A stretch of 64,000 nt of DNA from CAVWTN01 sp963757945 (GTDB lineage: Bacteria; Vulcanimicrobiota; Vulcanimicrobiia; Vulcanimicrobiales; Vulcanimicrobiaceae). Location: NCBI GenBank assembly GCA_963757945.1, contig CAVWTN010000002.1:1984001-2048000 (forward strand). Reading direction: 5' to 3'. The number at the start of each line of letters is the position of its first letter. The first letter of the stretch is position 1. Position numbers and translations under genes: made by a program. Positions 59,060 to 64,000 of this stretch are shown one piece after another. The notes beneath the pieces are model-generated. The model saw only the letters and a program-made list of their open reading frames with translations. It did not search any database and was not told where the DNA came from.

Positions 59060-60409
59060 GTGAGCGAGCAGGGCGCGCGATCGATTTGCGTGGTCGGCAC
59101 CGGATACGTCGGCATGGCGTGTCTGATCGGGTTCGCCGAACTCGGACATCACGTTCGCGGATACGACATCGATCCCGAGCGTGTCGAGAAGTTGCGCGCC
59201 GGCATTGCGCCCTATCGCGAAGCCGGTCTGGGCGAGAGCCTGCAGCAGCATCTTGCGACGGGCCGAGTGAACGTGTACGCAACGTTGGCGGAATCGGTCG
59301 CCGGCGTCGATTTCATCGTGATTGCGGTCGGCACGCCGTCGCTGGACGACGGGTCGCTCGACACGCGCGCGCTCGATGCGTCGCTCGATGCCTTGGGCGC
59401 ACTGAACTTGAAGCAAAAGCCAAGCGTCGTCATCCGCTCCACGGTGCTGCCCGGCACCTGCGACCGCTTCGCGGCGCGCGTTCGGAACATCGGCCCGATA
59501 CTGTGCGCGCCGGAGTTCCTGCGCGAAGGGTCGGCCGTTCGCGATTTCCTCAATCCGGATCGCATCATCATCGGCGCCGAGACGCCGCAGGCGGCCGATT
59601 CGTACGCCGCGCTGTTCGCCGCGCTCGACCGCCCGGTGCTCGCGACGACGCGCTGCAACGCCGAGCTGATCAAGTGCCTCTCGAACGCGTACCTCGCGCT
59701 CAAGATCAGCTTTGCGAACGAGGTCGCGAACATGTGCGATGCGCTCGGCACCGTCGTCGACGACGTGCTGCTGGGCATCGGCGCGGACCATCGAATCGGG
59801 CGAGAGTTTCTGCGGCCGGGCATCGGCTTCGGTGGCCCGTGCTTCGAAAAGGACGTCAAGGGCGTCGTCAACTTCACGCGGCGCGCGGGCGTCGGCCAGC
59901 AGCTCTTTTCGGCGACGCTTCGCGTGAACGACCGCCAGCCGTATCGCGTCATCGAGATGCTCGCTCAGCGCCTGGGCGATCTCTCGGGCGTCTCGATCGG
60001 CGTGTGGGGACTGGCATTCAAGGCTGGCACGGATGACGTGCGCGATTCGCTCGCGATTCGGATCCTCGGCGAGCTCTCGCGTCGCGGCGCGACGCTGCGC
60101 GTTTACGATCCCGCGGTCCGGCTCGCGGAACTCCCGCCGGGCGCGACGATGGCCGGTTCGGAACTGGTCGCAGCGGAGGCCGACGCGTTGCTCGTGCTCA
60201 CCGAATGGCCGCAGTTCGCCGCAGTCGATCCGCGAGAAGTGGCCGCCCGTTTGCGGCGGCGCATCGTGGTCGACGGCCGGAACATTCTCGACGGCCGAGC
60301 CTACGCGGAAGCGGGGCTCGACTATCAAGGCGTCGGCCGCCAGTTGCTGACTGGAACGTATGCATCCGACGTGCTCTCCGGCGAGGGGCCGCTAGCGGAA
60401 GCGCGCTGA
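59060..60409 (+). CDS. ugd: UDP-glucose 6-dehydrogenase
   Basis: 449 residues. NAD-binding ICVVGTGYVGMACLIGFAEL at the start, APEFLREGSAVRDFLNPDRI, and the catalytic cysteine in GIGFGGPCFEKDVKG; C-terminal Rossmann domain with VWGLAFKAGTDDVRDS. Makes UDP-glucuronate for acidic polysaccharides. GTG 59060 with GAGGGG upstream; ATG 59030 with GGAG is an alternative. TGA overlaps the next ATG. Confidence 0.92.
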   Translation: MSEQGARSICVVGTGYVGMACLIGFAELGHHVRGYDIDPERVEKLRAGIAPYREAGLGESLQQHLATGRVNVYATLAESVAGVDFIVIAVGTPSLDDGSLDTRALDASLDALGALNLKQKPSVVIRSTVLPGTCDRFAARVRNIGPILCAPEFLREGSAVRDFLNPDRIIIGAETPQAADSYAALFAALDRPVLATTRCNAELIKCLSNAYLALKISFANEVANMCDALGTVVDDVLLGIGADHRIGREFLRPGIGFGGPCFEKDVKGVVNFTRRAGVGQQLFSATLRVNDRQPYRVIEMLAQRLGDLSGVSIGVWGLAFKAGTDDVRDSLAIRILGELSRRGATLRVYDPAVRLAELPPGATMAGSELVAAEADALLVLTEWPQFAAVDPREVAARLRRRIVVDGRNILDGRAYAEAGLDYQGVGRQLLTGTYASDVLSGEGPLAEAR

Positions 60410-61479
60410 TGCGAATCCTGCACCTGCTCAACACGCACGCGGACGCGGGGAACGGCATCGTCAACGTGGCGATCGATCTCGCGTGCTTGCAAGCGCAGAT
60501 GGGCCACGCGGTCGCGATCGCGTCGAGCAAAGGGGATTTCGGCGCGCTGCTCGCGGCGCACGGCGTCGAAGTGTTCACGCTGCCGTTGCCGGTGGGAGGC
60601 GCGCAGAGCCGCTCGAGCCGCCTGTCGGCGCTGCCGAAGGCGATCCTCGGATTTCGCCGTCTGGTCCGCCGTTGGAAGCCCGACATCGTGCACGCGCACA
60701 TGGTCACGGGCGTCGTCGTCGTCCGCTTGAGCGGCCTTCGGCCGGCGTTTCGCCTCGTGAGCACGGTCCACAACGAGTTTCAGCGCAGCGCGCCGCTGAT
60801 GGGCTTCGCCGACCGCGTCATCGCCGTCAGCAACGCCGTCGCGGCGAATCTGAAGCGGCGCGGCATTCGCGCGCGAAAGATCGCCGTCGTCCAAAACGGG
60901 CCGCTCGAAACGCCGCGTCGCGCGAGCGCGCCGTCGCCATTGCCCTTGCAGCGCCCGGCGGTGTTGACGGTCGGCGGATTATACGAACGCAAGGGCATCG
61001 CCGACCTCATCGCCGCTTTCGAGATCGTCGCCGCGAGCGTGCCCGAGGCGCATCTCTACATCGTCGGCGATGGCCCCGACCGCGAGCGCTTCCGCGCGCA
61101 AGCGCAGCGCTCGAGCGTCGCCGCCCGCATCCACTTCGAGGGCTTCCAGCGAGACCCGCGACCGTACATGCTCGCCAGCGACGTGTTCGTGCTCGCCTCG
61201 CACCGGGAGCCGTTCGGTCTCGTCATTCCGGAGGCGCGCGCGTGCGGATGCGCGATCGTCGCCAGCAACGTCGACGGGATCCCGGAAACCATGGACGGCG
61301 GATCGCGTGGAATCCTCGTAGCCCCAAAGCAGCCCGCGGCGCTCGCGACGGTGCTCGCGGATTTGCTCACGGATCGCACGGGCCTTGCCGCGTGGCGAGC
61401 GCGTGCCGCCGAAGGCTTGGAGTGGCTGAGCGCCTCGCGGGCGGCGCGCGACACGCTCGCCGTTTACGCGCAGGCCTGA
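60409..61479 (+). CDS. Glycosyltransferase family 4 protein
   Basis: 356 residues, GT-B fold. MRILHLLNTHADAGNGIVNV at the N-terminus, HAHMVTGVVVV, then nucleotide-sugar site GGLYERKGIADLIAAF, YIVGDGPDRERF and EPFGLVIPEARACG (E-x7-E). Retaining transferase, cytoplasmic side. Coupled to ugd (TGATG), so it likely uses a UDP-sugar. Convergent 16-base overlap with the next gene. Confidence 0.88.
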   Translation: MRILHLLNTHADAGNGIVNVAIDLACLQAQMGHAVAIASSKGDFGALLAAHGVEVFTLPLPVGGAQSRSSRLSALPKAILGFRRLVRRWKPDIVHAHMVTGVVVVRLSGLRPAFRLVSTVHNEFQRSAPLMGFADRVIAVSNAVAANLKRRGIRARKIAVVQNGPLETPRRASAPSPLPLQRPAVLTVGGLYERKGIADLIAAFEIVAASVPEAHLYIVGDGPDRERFRAQAQRSSVAARIHFEGFQRDPRPYMLASDVFVLASHREPFGLVIPEARACGCAIVASNVDGIPETMDGGSRGILVAPKQPAALATVLADLLTDRTGLAAWRARAAEGLEWLSASRAARDTLAVYAQA

Positions 61480-62687
61480 GCCCACTCCCACGTCCGCGTT
61501 TGCGGGGGCGGCAAGCCCGCGCGTTCGTACAACGGGCCCAGGACCGTGCCCGCATAGTTCTCGGGATCATGGAAGGCCAACAGCCGAGCGACCTTCGCCC
61601 CGGCGCGGTACTCGACGCTTTCCGCGAGAGCCGTTCGGATCGTGGCCGCGAGCGCGTCGCGGTTGCGAACGTCGCACGTCCAGCCCAACCCGAAGCGCTC
61701 GACGGCCATGCCGGTGTAGCCGCATGCGCCCGCGACGACCGGGCGGCCCGCGCACGCCGCTTCCAAGAGGTTCGCCGACAAACCGGGTTTGGGGTAATAC
61801 ACGACGGCGCAGACGTCCACGGCGCACAGGCCCGCAGCGTGTTCCGCGGTCGTCAGGTAGCGGTCGATGACGATCAAACGCCCGGCACGAACGAGATCGA
61901 AGAACTCCCGCGCAATCAAGGCGCGATACCGTTCTTCGAGCCGGCCCGCGAGCAGGAAGCGGTCGCGTGGGCCGCTCGCAGCGGCGCGAAATGCGTGGAG
62001 GAGTTCAGGGATCGCCTTGCGCCGGTCGCCCGTGCCGATGCAGCCGATGTAACGGCCCTCGACGGGGATGCCGAGGGTTCGCCGCGCCACGGCCTTGTCG
62101 ATCTGCCCGAGCCGTTCCACCGGGTGCGGCAGCACGCGCAAGCGCCCGGCGTCGCGTTCGCGCTGCTCGAGCGATTCATAGAGCATCGGGTTGACGGTGT
62201 GAACCTGCGACCACGGCGAGAAGCGCCACGCGAACCGGTAGACCGCATCTTTGAGGCGATCGTTCGGGCGCTGCGCCATGTCGCCGTAGCCGGCGTGGAA
62301 GATCCCGACGGAGTGGATGCTTTTCGGCAACGAACGCGCGCGCAGCACCGCGCGGCTCGCGAGCGCCACGCTTTGGATATCGGCCGTCGTCGAGATCAGA
62401 TAGTCCGGCCGAACGCGCGCGACCGAATCGAGCAGCGCGCCCGCGATCGCACCCGACGCATTCATCTTGAAGACGAACGGCGGCAGCGAGACGTCGAAAT
62501 CGACGTCTGCCGCGTAGTGCGCGAGCTGATCCCGAAAGGCCGGCGAATCGCGGTGCGCGGCGGATGTCGTCACCACGACCTTGCGGACGTACCCCTGTTC
62601 GCGCAGGCGTATCAGCGCGGGCAAGAGCGCCCGGATGTATTTCGTGTGATGGCCGCCGCCGAACGGCTCGAAGATCTGAACGATCAT
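61464..62687 (-). CDS. Glycosyltransferase (GT-B fold)
   Basis: 407 residues. FEPFGGGHHTKYIRALLPAL at the start, central GCIGTGDRRKAIPELLHAF, LAGRLEERY, and the sugar-nucleotide region YPKPGLSANLLEAACAGRPV. No membrane segment. ATG 62687 overlaps the upstream glycoside hydrolase by 4 bases, so they are co-translated. Confidence 0.8.
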   Translation of the reverse strand: MIVQIFEPFGGGHHTKYIRALLPALIRLREQGYVRKVVVTTSAAHRDSPAFRDQLAHYAADVDFDVSLPPFVFKMNASGAIAGALLDSVARVRPDYLISTTADIQSVALASRAVLRARSLPKSIHSVGIFHAGYGDMAQRPNDRLKDAVYRFAWRFSPWSQVHTVNPMLYESLEQRERDAGRLRVLPHPVERLGQIDKAVARRTLGIPVEGRYIGCIGTGDRRKAIPELLHAFRAAASGPRDRFLLAGRLEERYRALIAREFFDLVRAGRLIVIDRYLTTAEHAAGLCAVDVCAVVYYPKPGLSANLLEAACAGRPVVAGACGYTGMAVERFGLGWTCDVRNRDALAATIRTALAESVEYRAGAKVARLLAFHDPENYAGTVLGPLYERAGLPPPQTRTWEWAQACA

Positions 62688-64000
62688 CGCGCTTCGCCAA
62701 TCGCCGGAGCGGCCGGCAAGGGCCCCAGGCGCGCCGGTCCGGCGGCGTTGAACACGACGATCTGCGGGTGCGTCGTCACCGCGAACGCGGCGAGGTTCGG
62801 CGCTTGGGTCGCGGCCCAGGCGCCGTCGTCGCCGAAGCTCCACGCGAGCGTGCGCGCCGGCGCGCTCCCGGGTACGATCGCAACGGTTTGCGCGGCGACG
62901 GGCGTCGCGACTTGTTTGTTCGTGTCGAAGTCTTGCGCGGCGATCCAGAGCACGAGCGCGACCTCGCCGCCCGCCTTGCAGAAGGCGACGGCTTGCACGT
63001 CGCGCACGTCCCCGAGAATGCGCAGCGGGTACGCGCACGTTCGCGCGGGCTCCGCACCGGAGAGAATCTTCATCAGCCCCGCGAGCGCGCGGTACCCCGG
63101 CCGCTGCGTCAAGTCCGCGCGAACGACCCCGAGCTCCGCTTTCCGTGGACCGATGAGCCAGGGGTACGTTCGCGCGACGCCGTTCATGAAGCTCCACAGG
63201 TAGAGCCTAGGAACCCAGGCTGCTTCGACGCTTTCGGGAATGCTGTTCGGCGAGGGAATTCGCTTGCCGTACCCGGCCTCGGTGACGACGACCTTGCACG
63301 CCGGGCACGAGCGCCGCGCGTTTGCAAGCGAGAACTGCAGCGCCCCGTAGCCATACGGGCCGCTATACGGCGCGCGCCCGCCCCAGCCGCTCGTCTCCGG
63401 CATGAAGCCCGCCTGGTAGTCGTGCAGGTTCGCGAAGTCTTCGCTCGCGGATTCATCCCCCAGGCGAAGGTAGTCGCCGTGCGCGAGCGATGGCCCGATG
63501 ATCGCGAGCCCTGAGAACGGCGAGTTGCGCGCGTGCACCAGGTCCCACAGACGCTGCAGCATCGTCGCATCGTCCGCGGGCCAGCCGGCGTCGCCGCAGC
63601 AGCTATCCAGTTCGTTGGGCGCTTCCAGCGCCTCGATCGTTCCGCGCCGAAAGGCCCCGAGCGCCGCCGCGATCACGGCCGGCGTTTGCACCGTGTGCGC
63701 GTTGTAGTCGGAGGTGGTCAACAGTGTGGAACGGATCCCGGCCGCTGAGAGCGTATCATAAAAGTCGATGTACGCTTGGCGATTGCCGGGGCCATACCAG
63801 CCCTCCGTCATCGTTTGGATATCCGCACCGCGAATGTGCCGGATCTTCGCGGCCTGCAGCAGGCTGATGACGTAGCGGTTCTCGGCCGGGTCCTTGCTGA
63901 AGCTCGCGCCGATGCCGACCGATTCCGTGAACGCGGACGCGGGCGAACCTGCGGCGATGTCGATCTCGCCTGCGGTGCTTGCGGCAGCGCAGCTGTACGC
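62684..64000 (-). CDS. Glycoside hydrolase-like protein (clan GH-A pattern), 5' partial
   Basis: Runs past the right edge; about 438 residues are visible. Clan GH-A features: acid/base glutamate in EALEAPNELDSC (Asn-Glu) and nucleophile candidate in KVVVTEAGYG, with barrel segments around them. Upstream codons (GEIDIAAGSPASAF, ASFSKDPAENRY) continue in frame to 64000. Probably trims or releases the exopolysaccharide made by this cluster. Exact family (GH39, GH5 or other) is not set. Confidence 0.7.
   Translation of the reverse strand, partial: AYSCAAASTAGEIDIAAGSPASAFTESVGIGASFSKDPAENRYVISLLQAAKIRHIRGADIQTMTEGWYGPGNRQAYIDFYDTLSAAGIRSTLLTTSDYNAHTVQTPAVIAAALGAFRRGTIEALEAPNELDSCCGDAGWPADDATMLQRLWDLVHARNSPFSGLAIIGPSLAHGDYLRLGDESASEDFANLHDYQAGFMPETSGWGGRAPYSGPYGYGALQFSLANARRSCPACKVVVTEAGYGKRIPSPNSIPESVEAAWVPRLYLWSFMNGVARTYPWLIGPRKAELGVVRADLTQRPGYRALAGLMKILSGAEPARTCAYPLRILGDVRDVQAVAFCKAGGEVALVLWIAAQDFDTNKQVATPVAAQTVAIVPGSAPARTLAWSFGDDGAWAATQAPNLAAFAVTTHPQIVVFNAAGPARLGPLPAAPAIGEAR

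Overview
This is a GC-rich bacterial chromosome segment with dense, short-spaced genes on both strands. An outer membrane is suggested by several lipoproteins with LxxC lipoboxes, a TonB-like protein, a MscS channel with a large N-terminal region and secreted hydrolases. Candidate division Eremiobacterota (WPS-2) or a neighbouring phylum would fit the LonC, KaiBC and lipoprotein repertoire, but this is a guess that only marker-gene phylogeny could settle.

Layout. 1-8.1 kb: end of an NfnAB-type flavin/iron-sulfur oxidoreductase, a secreted phosphoesterase, an orphan substrate-binding protein, a GNAT enzyme, and a PatZ-like CoA ligase/acetyltransferase. 8.1-13.3 kb: a translationally coupled operon of a membrane c-di-GMP phosphodiesterase, a KaiC-like ATPase (one frameshift) and KaiB. 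13.3-23.8 kb: TonB-like protein, apt, rel, then the housekeeping run rpsF-ssb-rpsR-rplI-lonC-dnaB with structured leaders, and a gamma-class carbonic-anhydrase-like protein. 24-28.6 kb: MscS channel and a secreted PHP-type phosphoesterase. 28.6-30.3 kb: a decayed integrative element with 23-bp direct repeats, an AbiEi antitoxin gene, a broken AbiEii toxin gene and an integrase stump, next to tRNA-Thr(CGT). 30.4-40 kb: a sulfite-oxidase-like protein with its flavin reductase, a TetR/OsmC-DUF1272 pair, VOC proteins and a thioesterase. 40-48 kb: two paralogous beta-propeller lipoproteins, a nitronate monooxygenase, fabI and a PhzF protein. 48-49.6 kb: a complete-looking IS110/IS1111-family element. 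49.7-58.7 kb: oxidative-stress genes (TlpA-like, AhpC, Fur/PerR, MsrA), an SF2 helicase, a metalloprotease and lipoproteins. 59-64 kb: start of an exopolysaccharide cluster (UDP-glucose dehydrogenase, two glycosyltransferases, a glycoside hydrolase).

Two non-coding systems stand out. First, a dispersed intergenic repeat of about 155 bp (4526-4680, 4798-4936, 15265-15421) folds into a long stem closed over two hairpins. Stem positions change in compensating pairs between copies, so the fold rather than the sequence is conserved. Second, the IS110-type element at 48047-49585 sits exactly inside a different palindromic repeat (consensus near TTCGACAAGCTCAGGGTG), with a CT core at both junctions. 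Its non-coding 3' end contains short stretches in the right order to be target and donor guides of a bridge RNA programmed for that repeat.
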